Assembly: GCA_016235265.1 (NCBI GenBank)
Contig: JACRLI010000011.1
Location: 1-64,000 of the forward strand
Direction: 5' to 3'
Length of the DNA stretch: 64,000 nucleotides
DNA from: Candidatus Eisenbacteria bacterium
Lineage (GTDB): Bacteria > Eisenbacteria > RBG-16-71-46 > JACRLI01
The translations under genes were made by a program, and so were the position numbers. Of this stretch, positions 16,066-24,451 are shown one piece after another (within the stretch, counting starts at the first letter, position 1; each line of letters begins with the position of its first letter). The notes below the pieces were generated by a model. That model was not told where the DNA came from, ran no database searches, and worked only from the letters and a program-made list of their open reading frames with translations.

Positions 16066-17702
16066 ATGACCCAGACCATCACGTACGAGGAGCGCCTGCG
16101 GGGATTCGAATGGTCGGTGGCCGAGCGGGAGCTCGGGCACCGCGCCGGGAACCCGATCAACATCGGCTGGATGTGCAGCGACCGGATCTGCCGCATGGGC
16201 CACGGCGCCCGCCGGGCGCTGGTGTGGGAGGGCTCGCAGGGCAACGGGCGCACCTACTCGTTCGACGACCTGCGCGTTCTGAGCAACACGCTGGCGGACT
16301 ACCTCAAGACCCTCGGCGTGCGGCCGGGCGAACGTGTGTGCCTGTTCCTGGACCGCGTCCCCGAGCTGTACTTCGCATTCCTCGGCATCCTCAAGCTGGG
16401 CGCGGTGGTCCAGCCGCTCTTCTCCGCCTTCGGGGACGAGTCGCTGTTCACGCGCCTCAAGGACGCGGGCGCCTGCGCGGTGTTCACGCAGCGCCGCCAC
16501 CTGGCCAAGGTCCGCAAGGTGCGCTCCGCGCTGCCCGAACTGCGCCACGTGATCGTGGTGGACGCCGGGGACGCGCCGCTGCAGCCGGGCGAGCTGGGGC
16601 TCACGCTCGACCGCATGCCCCGGTGCCAGGACTTCCCGGTCCATCCCACCACCTCGGAATCACCCTCGCTGCTGCACTACACGTCGGGGACCACCGGTCA
16701 GCCCAAGGGCGCACAGCACGTGCACGGCTCGGTGATCTCCCAGTACCTCACCGCGAAATGGGTGCTGGACCTGCGCGAGGGCGACGTCTACTGGTGCAAC
16801 GCCGATCCCGGCTGGGTGACCGGGACTTCCTACGGGATCATCGGCCCCTGGGCCAACGGCGTGACCCAGGTGGTGCTGGACTCCGGGTTCCAGGCCGGGC
16901 GCTGGTACGACTTCCTGGCCCGGCACAAGGTCACGGTGTGGTACTCCGCCCCCACCGCCATCCGTCTGCTGATGAAGGAGGGCAAGGAGCTGCCCCGCCG
17001 CTTCGACCTCTCCAGCCTGCGGCACCTGGCCAGCGTGGGCGAGCCCCTGAACGCCGAGGCCGTGATCTGGTCGAGGGAGACGTTTGGCATCCCCTTCCTC
17101 GACACCTGCTGGCTGACCTAGACCGGCTGCATCGTGATCATCAACGTCCCGGGCATGCCGGTGCGCCCGGGCTCCATCGCCCCGGCGTGGCCGGCCTCAT
17201 CGCACTGCGCCCGGGCTGGCCCTCCATGATGCGCTCCTACTGGAACAACGCGTCCGCCTACGACGCCAAGTTCCACGGGGGCTGGTACCTCTGCGGAGAC
17301 CGCGCCAGCATTGACGCCGACGGCTACTACTGGTTCGTGGGCCGCGACGACGACGTCATCAACACCGGCGGGCACCTGGTGGGCCCCTTCGAGATCGAGT
17401 CGGCGCTGCTGGAGCACCCCGCCGTGGCCGAATCCGCGGCGGTTTCCAAGCCCGACCCGGTGAACATGGAGGTGGTGAAGGCCTTCGTGGTGCTCAAGCC
17501 GGGGCACGAGCCCGGGCCGGACCTCGAGCTGGAGATCATGAACTTCATCCGCAAGCGCCTGTCCTCGATCGCCATGCCGCAGGAGATCGAGTTCACGGAC
17601 GGGCTGCCCAAGACGCGCAGCGGCAAGATCGTGCGCCGCGTGCTCCGGGCGAAGGAATGGAATGAACCGGTGGGCGACTTGTCCACCCTGATGGAGGACT
17701 AG
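16066..17702 (+). pseudogene. AMP-forming acyl/acetyl-CoA ligase, disrupted
   Basis: An ANL-superfamily adenylating enzyme interrupted twice. The first frame (from ATG 16066) carries the P-loop-like LLHYTSGTTGQPKGAQHVHG, the CNADPGWVTGTSYGIIGPW segment close to acetyl-CoA synthetases, and ends at TAG 17119-17121, exactly where DTCWLT should continue with the conserved Glu of TETG. Downstream, the frame shifts at about 17173-17180 and roughly 25 codons between RPGSI and GVAGLIALRPGW are missing. The second frame then runs intact through YLCGDRASIDADGYYWFVGR, INTGGHLVGPFEIE and the catalytic-lysine motif KTRSGKIVRR to 17702. Either a young pseudogene or a local assembly error; the flanking genes are intact. 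Confidence 0.82.
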
Positions 17703-17711
17703 GAGGAAGCG

Positions 17712-17969
17712 ATGGACGAGACCCAGCGGACCATCCTGGACTACGTGAAGAAGGAGTACCTGGAGGACGGCGACGACCGGGAGGTGGACGTGAACACCCC
17801 GCTGATCAGCGGCGGGATCGTGGACTCCTTCTCGATGGTCTCACTCAAGCGTTTCCTGGAGCGGAAATACCAGGTGCAGATTCCCGACGCCGAGGCGACC
17901 CCGGACGCCTTCGACACCGTGACCAGCATCGCGGCCCTGGTGGGACGCTTCCGGAAGGCCACCGTCTAG
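17712..17969 (+). CDS. acyl carrier protein
   Basis: 85-residue acidic ACP with the carrier Ser at S39 in the motif GGIVDSFSMVSL (family D-S-L). Helix I is ILDYVKKEYLE; helix III ends FDTVTSIAALV. It is not the fatty-acid AcpP type, which has LGADSLD, but a dedicated carrier as found beside adenylating ligases. AGGAGGAAGCG before the ATG is a strong ribosome site. It lies 9 nt behind the ligase remnant and 53 nt before the kbl-like gene, implying that the ligase charged this ACP. Confidence 0.9.
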   Translation: MDETQRTILDYVKKEYLEDGDDREVDVNTPLISGGIVDSFSMVSLKRFLERKYQVQIPDAEATPDAFDTVTSIAALVGRFRKATV

Positions 17970-18022
17970 CCGCCGGGGCGCGGGCCCTGGCCCCCGCCCG
18001 GCATGAACGCGAGGAAATCGCC

Positions 18023-19270
18023 ATGGCATACAGCAACACCACACGGGACGCGTACCGGCAGGAGCTGGCCGGCATCCGCGAGGCAGGCCTGTTCAAGGAG
18101 GAGCGGGTCATTCACTCCGCCCAGGCCGGCGAGATCGAGGTCGAGTTCCCCGCGGGGCGCGCTCCCCGCCGGGTGATCAATCTGTGCGCCAACAACTACC
18201 TGGGCCTCTCCAGCCAGCCGGAGGTGGTCAAGGCCGCGCACGAGGGCCTGGACCGCCGCGGCTACGGCCTGTCCTCGGTGCGCTTCATCTGCGGCACCCA
18301 GGACATCCACCGCGAGCTGGAACGCCGGCTCACGGAGTTCCTCGGCACCGAGGACACGTTGCTGTTCCCCTCGTGCATGGACGCCAACGGCGGCGTGTTC
18401 GAGGCGGTGCTGGGCGAACCGGACGTGATCATCGCGGACCGGCTGGTGCATGCCTCCCTGGTGGACGGCATCCGCCTGTGCAAGGCGCAGCAGGACACCT
18501 ACAAGCACTCCGACATGGCCCACCTGGAGGAGAAGCTGGTCGAGCACCGGGACAAGCGCCGCCGCCTGATCGTCACCGACGGGGTGTTCTCCATGGACGG
18601 CGATCTCGCCCGGCTGGACGCGATCGTGGCCCTCGCCGAGGAACACGGCGCCATGGTGCTGGTGGATGACTCGCACGCTTCCGGCTTCATCGGGCGCACC
18701 GGGCGGGGCACGCACGAACACTGCGGTGTGCTGGGCCGAATCGACCTGATCACCACCACGCTGGGCAAGGCGCTGGGCGGGGCCTCGGGCGGCTGCGTCA
18801 GCGGGCGGGCGGAGCTGGTGGAGATGTGCCGGCAGCGGGCCCGGCCGTACCTGTTCTCCAACTCCGTGGCCCCGGTGATCGTCTCGGGCGCGCTCAAGGT
18901 CCTGGAGCTGGTGTCGAAGACCACCGAGCGGCGCGACAAGCTGGAGGAGAACACCCGCTACTGGCGCGACCTGCTCACGCAGGCGGGCTTCGACATCAAG
19001 GCCGGCGAGAGTCCCATCGTGCCGGTGATGCTGTACAACGCCAGGCTCGCCCAGGACATGGCCCGGGACCTGTTCGAGGAGGGGATCTACGTGGTGGGCT
19101 TCTTCTTCCCCGTCGTGGCCAAGGGCCAGGCGCGCATCCGCACCCAGCTCTCCGCGGCGCACGAGAAGCACCACCTGGCCCGGGGCATCGAGGCCTTCAA
19201 GAAGGTGGGCGCCAAGTACGGGATCCTGGGCAAGGGCCGCAAGGAGATCGTGGAACTGTACGCCCTGTGA
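18023..19270 (+). CDS. kbl: glycine C-acetyltransferase / alpha-oxoamine synthase
   Basis: 415-residue PLP alpha-oxoamine synthase. Sequence blocks match 2-amino-3-ketobutyrate CoA ligase closely: NLCANNYLGLSSQPEVV, SSVRFICGTQDIHRELE, DGVFSMDGDLARLD, VDDSHASGFIGRTGRGTHE, K249 in TTLGKALGGASGG, ARPYLFSNSVAPVIV and KGQARIRTQLSAAH. Kbl makes 2-amino-3-ketobutyrate from glycine and acetyl-CoA (threonine breakdown). No threonine dehydrogenase is adjacent; instead it sits behind acpS, ligase and ACP, a layout also seen in serine-palmitoyltransferase loci. By sequence Kbl is most likely, with an acyl-ACP-using variant as the alternative. Confidence 0.88.
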   Translation: MAYSNTTRDAYRQELAGIREAGLFKEERVIHSAQAGEIEVEFPAGRAPRRVINLCANNYLGLSSQPEVVKAAHEGLDRRGYGLSSVRFICGTQDIHRELERRLTEFLGTEDTLLFPSCMDANGGVFEAVLGEPDVIIADRLVHASLVDGIRLCKAQQDTYKHSDMAHLEEKLVEHRDKRRRLIVTDGVFSMDGDLARLDAIVALAEEHGAMVLVDDSHASGFIGRTGRGTHEHCGVLGRIDLITTTLGKALGGASGGCVSGRAELVEMCRQRARPYLFSNSVAPVIVSGALKVLELVSKTTERRDKLEENTRYWRDLLTQAGFDIKAGESPIVPVMLYNARLAQDMARDLFEEGIYVVGFFFPVVAKGQARIRTQLSAAHEKHHLARGIEAFKKVGAKYGILGKGRKEIVELYAL

Positions 19271-19304
19271 GGGGCGGCGCGCGGGCGCGGAGAGGAGGGC
19301 CGCC

Positions 19305-19610
19305 ATGGCCCCCGAGAACGTCATCGAACTGAGCATTCCCGGGAAGATCGCCGTCCCGACGGATGAGCTGGAGCACCTTCGCAGCGCTTTCGCCTCGCTG
19401 CTGGAGCTGCACTACGGCAGCCGGGCCGACTGGCGCGAGACCGCCATCAAGCTGGAAATCGAGGGCTGGGACGTGCAGTGCTCCCTGACGTGGCACGTGG
19501 AGGCGCGGCGGAAACACGACTTCGAGGAGGCGTGCGGGGCCACGCGGGCCGAAGCCTACCGAAACGTGTTCGACCTGACGAGGATGGACGTCACCGAGGG
19601 GTGCACCTAG
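19305..19610 (+). CDS. hypothetical protein, 101 residues
   Basis: A small soluble acidic protein that I do not recognise. It begins MAPENVIELSIPGKIAVPTD and has an alternating strand/helix pattern with several Trp/His (WRETAIKLEIEGWDVQCSLT), two Cys and no signal or membrane segment. It starts 34 nt after kbl with GAGAGGAGGGCC as a good ribosome site, so it is probably the last gene of the acpS unit. A weak 6-bp hairpin (19636-19653) follows. Confidence 0.6.
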   Translation: MAPENVIELSIPGKIAVPTDELEHLRSAFASLLELHYGSRADWRETAIKLEIEGWDVQCSLTWHVEARRKHDFEEACGATRAEAYRNVFDLTRMDVTEGCT

Positions 19611-19684
19611 GGGTGCGCCCCCGGCCCGATGCGGTGGCAGCCCGGTTGCTGCCGGCGGGATGAACCCGGTAGAGAAGCGCCCTC

Positions 19685-20236
19685 TCAGAAGCCCACTGAA
19701 AAGCGAAGGCCGATGCCACGCGTGCCGTCCGGCCGGCCGCTGGCGTGCCACTCACTCGCGGGTACCGTTTCCCACCTCTCGGTGGTGTAGATGGCCCCGA
19801 TCGCCGCCCCGACGCCCATCCCGGCGATGCCCACGATTCCCGCGCCGATCAGCGGGGCAATCGCCTTGTTGCCGATCTCCTCCCCGGTGCAACTGACCCC
19901 GCATTGGGTGACACCCAGGACCGCGCCGCTGAGGGCACCGACGAAGAGTCCGATCACGGCGCCCGTGAGGGTATGCCGCTGCCGCCCGTGGCTCGCCTCG
20001 ATGCTGGCTACTCTATTCCAGGTGAACGGCATCATCTCTCCGACGCCGTCGAGCTTCAGGACGATACTGTCCGTGCCGGCCGTCGTGACCGTCCCGGTAC
20101 GGGGCTCGCTGCCGGTCGTTCCCAGCTCGGTGATCCGGATCCGGTCACCGGGTGCGAGCACGCGTGGCCCCTGGGACCATGCGAGCGTGGGTGCGAGCAG
20201 CAGTGCAAGGGTGACAAGGAACATGGTCCGGCGCAT
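19685..20236 (-). CDS. exported glycine-zipper protein of unknown function
   Basis: 183 residues. A Sec signal peptide (MRRTMFLVTLALLLAPTLAWS) is followed by a beta-rich segment starting PGDRIRITELG (a small SH3/LSM-like barrel that is common before glycine-zipper regions), then two Gly/Ala-rich hydrophobic stretches, LTGAVIGLFVGALSGAVLG and LIGAGIVGIAGMGVGAAIG, typical of glycine zippers that insert in membranes, and a C-terminal IGLRFSVGF ending like an outer-membrane strand. Its ATG is immediately beside the stop of the permease gene and its AGGAGGTCT site lies within the permease 3' end, so it is co-translated with it. Role unknown. Confidence 0.72.
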   Translation of the reverse strand: MRRTMFLVTLALLLAPTLAWSQGPRVLAPGDRIRITELGTTGSEPRTGTVTTAGTDSIVLKLDGVGEMMPFTWNRVASIEASHGRQRHTLTGAVIGLFVGALSGAVLGVTQCGVSCTGEEIGNKAIAPLIGAGIVGIAGMGVGAAIGAIYTTERWETVPASEWHASGRPDGTRGIGLRFSVGF

Positions 20237-21748
20237 CTAGACCTCCTGTTCCACTCCCGCCGCTCCCGACGGGAACATCCTCATCGCCACGAAGTAGATT
20301 CCCGCCGCCGCCCCGAACCCCACGAACCACGCGTAGTCGTACAGCGGCCGCAGCGCCGGCACCACCAGGCCGATCCAGGCCAGGGTGCAGCCCACGAGCG
20401 TCGCCAGCACCGCGCGCCAGTTCCAGCCCGCCGTGTAGGTGTAGGCGCCGCGGGTGCGATACAGGTCTCCCAGGACCAGCCGCCGATTGCGCACCAGCCA
20501 GTAGTCGGTGATCGGCACGCCGGCGATCGAGCCCAGTCCGCCGGAGTATCCGACCAGCCACTGGAAGATGTACCCGGATGGATCCGCCAGCAGCCGCCAG
20601 GGCTGCATCAGCACGCCGATGATCCCGGTGATCAGCCCGCCGGTGCGGAACGAGATCCAGCGCGGGAACGCGTTGGCGAAGTCGTTGGCCGGCGAGACCA
20701 CGTTGGCCGCGATATTCACCGCCAGCGTGGCCACCACCACGGTGAACATGGACACCGCCACGATCCATACCTGGCTGAATTGTCCCACCAGCTTCATGGG
20801 GTCCCACAGGTCGTCGGCCTTCATGTGCGGGTAGATGATCACCGCGGCCGAGGTGATCATCACCCCCATCGCCGCGAAGACGGTCATGGTGGTGGGTAGC
20901 GCCACGGTCTGCCCGATGGCCTGCTGACGCTGGCTCCGCCCGAAGCGGGTGAAGTCCGGCATGTTGAGCGACAGCGTGGCCCAGTAACCGATCATCCCGG
21001 TCAGCGAAGGGATGAACACGGGCATGAACTCGGCCCAGGTCCGGAGCCGGGTGGGCCAGTGCAGCAGGTAGCCCAGCCCGTGCGCCCGCCAGACCGCCCA
21101 CGCCAGCAGCAGCGCGGTCATCACCAGCACGAATGGGGCGGCCCAGTTCTCCACCTTCCGGAGCAGGTTCATGCCCCGGTAAATGATGTAGATGTTGAGA
21201 CACCAGAACAGCAGGAACGAAATCCACTCGGTGGGCGCGTGACCCATCACCGGCCCGCCCAGCAGGGTGGCCCAGCCCGGGATGAGCGCCCGGAACAGGG
21301 TGTGCAGCGCCTCGCCGCCGATCCAGGCCTGGATGCCGAACCAGCCGCACGCCACGATGGCGCGCATCAGGGCCGGGAGGTTGGATCCAAACGTGCCGTA
21401 GCTGGCGCGGGCGAACACGGGGAAGGGAATGCCGTACTTGGTGCCGGCGTGGGAGTTGAGCAGGATCGGGCCGAGCACGATGGTGTTGCCCAGCAGAATC
21501 GTCACCAGCGCCTGCCACCAGTTCATTCCCACGCTGATCAGGCTCGAGGCCAGCATGTAGGTGGGGATGCAGTGCGCCATGCTGATCCACAGCGCGGCGA
21601 AGTTGTAGGTGGTCCAGTCCCGCCGGGCCACCGGCACCGGCGCGAGGTCCCGGTTGTAGAGCGGGCCGGAGTCGAGCGCCGCCGGATCGCGCAGCTCGAC
21701 GCGACCGTCGGGGTGGCGGATGACTTCCGCGTCCGCGGTGGACGGCAT
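20237..21748 (-). CDS. NCS1-family nucleobase/hydantoin permease
   Basis: 503-residue inner-membrane symporter of the nucleobase:cation symporter-1 family (Mhp1, PucI, CodB), with about twelve hydrophobic helices. Conserved parts include NRDLAPVPVARRDWTTYNFA before helix 1, a SLISVGMNWWQALVTILLGN segment, ARASYGTFGSNLPAL, and SLNMPDFTRFGRSQ in the middle. The ATG 21748 has GGGAGG a short distance upstream. It is divergent from the pyrimidine catabolic operon, so uracil, thymine or their dihydro/hydantoin forms are the likely substrates, taken up with H+ or Na+. Confidence 0.9.
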   Translation of the reverse strand: MPSTADAEVIRHPDGRVELRDPAALDSGPLYNRDLAPVPVARRDWTTYNFAALWISMAHCIPTYMLASSLISVGMNWWQALVTILLGNTIVLGPILLNSHAGTKYGIPFPVFARASYGTFGSNLPALMRAIVACGWFGIQAWIGGEALHTLFRALIPGWATLLGGPVMGHAPTEWISFLLFWCLNIYIIYRGMNLLRKVENWAAPFVLVMTALLLAWAVWRAHGLGYLLHWPTRLRTWAEFMPVFIPSLTGMIGYWATLSLNMPDFTRFGRSQRQQAIGQTVALPTTMTVFAAMGVMITSAAVIIYPHMKADDLWDPMKLVGQFSQVWIVAVSMFTVVVATLAVNIAANVVSPANDFANAFPRWISFRTGGLITGIIGVLMQPWRLLADPSGYIFQWLVGYSGGLGSIAGVPITDYWLVRNRRLVLGDLYRTRGAYTYTAGWNWRAVLATLVGCTLAWIGLVVPALRPLYDYAWFVGFGAAAGIYFVAMRMFPSGAAGVEQEV

Positions 21749-22047
21749 GGGATGACCTCCCGGGCAAGGGTTCATGCACCATGGGACGGCCCTGGGTGTA
21801 CCGGGCCACCGGAGGGCGTCTCCCCCGCCGGATGGAGCATCCTAGCCTGTTTTGCCGCGTATGCGCTATCCTACCGGTTGACCGAGCCGGCAGGCCGACC
21901 CACGCGCCTGCCACCCAGGCGAATGTGCCTGGCGCGCGATCCCACGGGCTCATCGGGCCCCTGCCGGTCGCGCCCAGGCTGCCGGGAGACTCGTGGCCCG
22001 TGAGCCCCGACTCGCCGGATCCACCTCCGAACGAAGGCGGCTCAACC
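21749..22047. promoter_or_regulatory. divergent promoter region of permease and pyrimidine operon
   Basis: A 299-bp spacer shared by the NCS1 gene and mmsA. TAGGAT on the minus strand (21839-21844) and TATCCT on the plus strand (21867-21872) are the best -10 candidates; neither has a good -35, which suggests activation. No known operator is recognised, and no regulator gene lies beside the locus. Confidence 0.45.
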
Positions 22048-23544
22048 ATGAGTACCCCGAAGGACCAGGCGGCCACCGGCGCCGCCACCGCGGCAGCCGT
22101 GCGCACCGCGCGGGACTACGTCGGCGGCCAGTGGGTGGACTCCAACGCGACCCGCTGGGGCGAGGTGCACAACCCGGCCACCGCCGAGGTGATTGCCCGC
22201 ACGCCCCTGGGCGGCGCCTCCGACGTGGAACGCGCCGTGCGCGCCGCGCAGGCCGCCTTCCCGGCGTGGCGCGCCACCCCCCCGGTGCAGCGTGCGCGGT
22301 ACCTGTTCAAGCTCAAGCACGTCATGGAAGAGCGCTTCGAGGACCTGGCCCGCGTGGTCACCCTGGAGCACGGCAAGACGCTGGACGAGTCGCGCAGCAG
22401 CGTGCGCCGCGCCATCGAGAACGTGGAGATCGGCTGCGCCATCCCGATGACCATGCAGGGTGCGGCCCTCGAGGACATCGCCAGCGGCATAGACTGCGAG
22501 TCCATCCGCCAGCCGATGGGCGTGTTCGCCGCGATCACGCCGTTCAATTTCCCGGCCATGGTGCCGCTGTGGTTCCTGCCGCACGCCATCGCCCTGGGGA
22601 ACACCTTCGTGGTCAAGCCCAGCGAGCGCGTGCCGCTCTCCCAGCAGGTGGTCTTCGAGATGCTGCACGCCGTGGGCCTCCCCCCCGGCGTGGTCAACCT
22701 GGTCAACGGCGCCCGGGAAGTGGTGGACGCGCTGCTCGATCACCCCGGCGTTTGCGGCTACTCCTTCGTGGGCTCCACGCCGGTGGCGCACCACATCTAC
22801 ATGCGCGCCGCCGAGAAGGGCAAGCGCGCCCAGGCGCTGGGCGGGGCGAAGAACTTCGTGCTGGTGATGCCGGATGCCGACCTGGGGAAGGCCTGCGAGG
22901 TCTCCATTGACTCGGCCTTCGGTTGCGCCGGCGAGCGCTGCCTCGCCAACAGCGCGGTGATCGCGGTGGGCGACTGCTACCCGACGGTGCGCGAGGGTCT
23001 GCTGGCGCGGGCGCGCGCCATCAAGGTGGGCGACGGCATGGAGCCGGGCGTGACCATGGGGCCGGTCATCTCGGCCCAGCACCGCGACAAGATCCTGGGC
23101 TACATCGAGACCGGCCTCAAGGAGGGCGCCAAGCTCATCCTGGACGGCCGGGGTTTCCGCCACCCCAAGCACCCCGACGGCTACTGGCTGGGCCCGTGCA
23201 TCTTCGACGAAGTGACCCCGGACATGGTGATCGCGCGCGAGGAGATCTTCGGGCCGGTGCTGTGCCTCATGCGGGCGAAGGACTTCGACGAAGCCTGCGC
23301 GGTGGTCAACGGCCATCCGCAGGGCAACGCCTCCAGCATCTTCACCACCAGCGGCAAGTGGGCGCGTGAGTTCCGTTACCGGGTGGCGCCCTCGATGCTG
23401 GGCATCAACATCGGCGTGGCCGCGCCGATGGCGTTCTTCCCGTTCGGCGGAACCAAGGCCTCGTTCTTCGGCGACGTCAAGGCCCACGGCCGCGAGTGCG
23501 TGGACTTCTTCACCGACAAGAAGGTGGTCATCAGCAGGTGGTAG
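22048..23544 (+). CDS. mmsA: CoA-acylating methylmalonate/malonate semialdehyde dehydrogenase
   Basis: 498-residue aldehyde dehydrogenase that turns methylmalonate semialdehyde into propionyl-CoA, and malonate semialdehyde into acetyl-CoA, with CO2 release and NAD+. The catalytic Cys is C298 in CAGERCLANSAVI. Mms-specific sequence is clear: RDYVGGQWVDSNATRWGEVH at the N-terminus, RQPMGVFAAITPFNFPAM, FVGSTPVAHHIYMRAA and GINIGVAAPMAFFPFGGTK. ATG 22048 fits the family start; the frame upstream is noise. It is first in the operon and performs the last step of thymine and uracil breakdown. Confidence 0.95.
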   Translation: MSTPKDQAATGAATAAAVRTARDYVGGQWVDSNATRWGEVHNPATAEVIARTPLGGASDVERAVRAAQAAFPAWRATPPVQRARYLFKLKHVMEERFEDLARVVTLEHGKTLDESRSSVRRAIENVEIGCAIPMTMQGAALEDIASGIDCESIRQPMGVFAAITPFNFPAMVPLWFLPHAIALGNTFVVKPSERVPLSQQVVFEMLHAVGLPPGVVNLVNGAREVVDALLDHPGVCGYSFVGSTPVAHHIYMRAAEKGKRAQALGGAKNFVLVMPDADLGKACEVSIDSAFGCAGERCLANSAVIAVGDCYPTVREGLLARARAIKVGDGMEPGVTMGPVISAQHRDKILGYIETGLKEGAKLILDGRGFRHPKHPDGYWLGPCIFDEVTPDMVIAREEIFGPVLCLMRAKDFDEACAVVNGHPQGNASSIFTTSGKWAREFRYRVAPSMLGINIGVAAPMAFFPFGGTKASFFGDVKAHGRECVDFFTDKKVVISRW

Positions 23545-23566
23545 CTGGCCATCGAGGGAGTGATCC

Positions 23567-24439
23567 ATGCCCCGCAAGATCGTCGGCGGTCTGATCCAGT
23601 GCAGCAACCCGGTCAATGACGAGTCGCAGCCCGTGGAGAAGATCCAGCGGGCGGCCCTGGACAAACACCTGAAGCTGGTCGAGGAGGCCGGTCGCAAGGG
23701 CGTGCAGGTCCTGTGCCTGCAGGAGATCTTCAACGGCCCGTATTTCTGCCCCGGCCAGGACGCGCGCTGGTACGCCGCGGCCGAGCCGGTGCCCGGCCCC
23801 ACCACCGAGGCGGTCGCGGCGGTGGCGAAGAAGCACTCGATGGCCGTGGTCGTGCCGGTGTACGAGCGCGAGCAGGCCGGCGTGTACTACAACACGGCCG
23901 CCGTGTACGACGCCGACGGCTCCTACCTGGGCAAGTACCGCAAGAACCACATTCCGCAGACGTCGGGCTTCTGGGAGAAGTACTTCTTCAAGCCCGGAAA
24001 CCTGGGCTACCCGGTGTTCCAGACGCGCTACGCGAAGGTGGGCGTGTACATCTGCTACGACCGCCACTTCCCCGAGGGAGCCCGCATCCTGGGACTGAAC
24101 GGGGCCGAGCTGGTGTTCAATCCCAGCGCCACGGTGGCCGGGCTCTCGCAGCACCTGTGGAAGCTGGAGCAGCCGGCGCACGCGGTGGCCAACGGGTACT
24201 TCATGGGTTGCATCAACCGCGTCGGCACCGAGGCTCCGTGGAACGTGGGCCGCTTCTACGGCTCGTCCTACTTCGTGGACCCGCGCGGGAGCTTCCTGGC
24301 GCAGGCCAGCGAGGACCAGGACGAGCTGGTGGTGGCCGAGATGGACCTCGACCTGATCGAGGAGGTGCGCCGGGTGTGGCAGTTCTATCGCGACCGGCGG
24401 CCTGAGTCGTATGAAGCCATGGTGCGGCAGGCGCCGTAG
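23567..24439 (+). CDS. beta-ureidopropionase (N-carbamoyl-beta-alanine amidohydrolase)
   Basis: 290-residue nitrilase-superfamily amidase that splits N-carbamoyl-beta-alanine (or N-carbamoyl-beta-aminoisobutyrate) into the beta-amino acid, CO2 and NH3. The Glu-Lys-Cys triad is E53 (CLQEIFNG), K126 (KYRKNHIPQ) and C163 (YICYDRHFPE). RKNHIPQTSGFWEKYFFKPG is the usual block of N-carbamoyl-amidases of this branch. It follows mmsA by 22 nt and precedes dihydropyrimidinase by 12 nt. GAGGGAGTG serves as ribosome site. Confidence 0.93.
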   Translation: MPRKIVGGLIQCSNPVNDESQPVEKIQRAALDKHLKLVEEAGRKGVQVLCLQEIFNGPYFCPGQDARWYAAAEPVPGPTTEAVAAVAKKHSMAVVVPVYEREQAGVYYNTAAVYDADGSYLGKYRKNHIPQTSGFWEKYFFKPGNLGYPVFQTRYAKVGVYICYDRHFPEGARILGLNGAELVFNPSATVAGLSQHLWKLEQPAHAVANGYFMGCINRVGTEAPWNVGRFYGSSYFVDPRGSFLAQASEDQDELVVAEMDLDLIEEVRRVWQFYRDRRPESYEAMVRQAP

Positions 24440-24451
24440 GAGAGACCTCGC

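Noticed and set aside
17119..17121. TAG in the ligase as a pyrrolysine or readthrough codon
   Set aside because: The site is a conserved Glu, no pyl genes are seen, and a separate out-of-frame deletion follows, so decay or assembly error explains it better.
21880..21895. Third Fnr site (TTGACCGAGCCGG) at the permease/mmsA spacer
   Set aside because: Only one half-site is present; the second arm does not match GTCAA.
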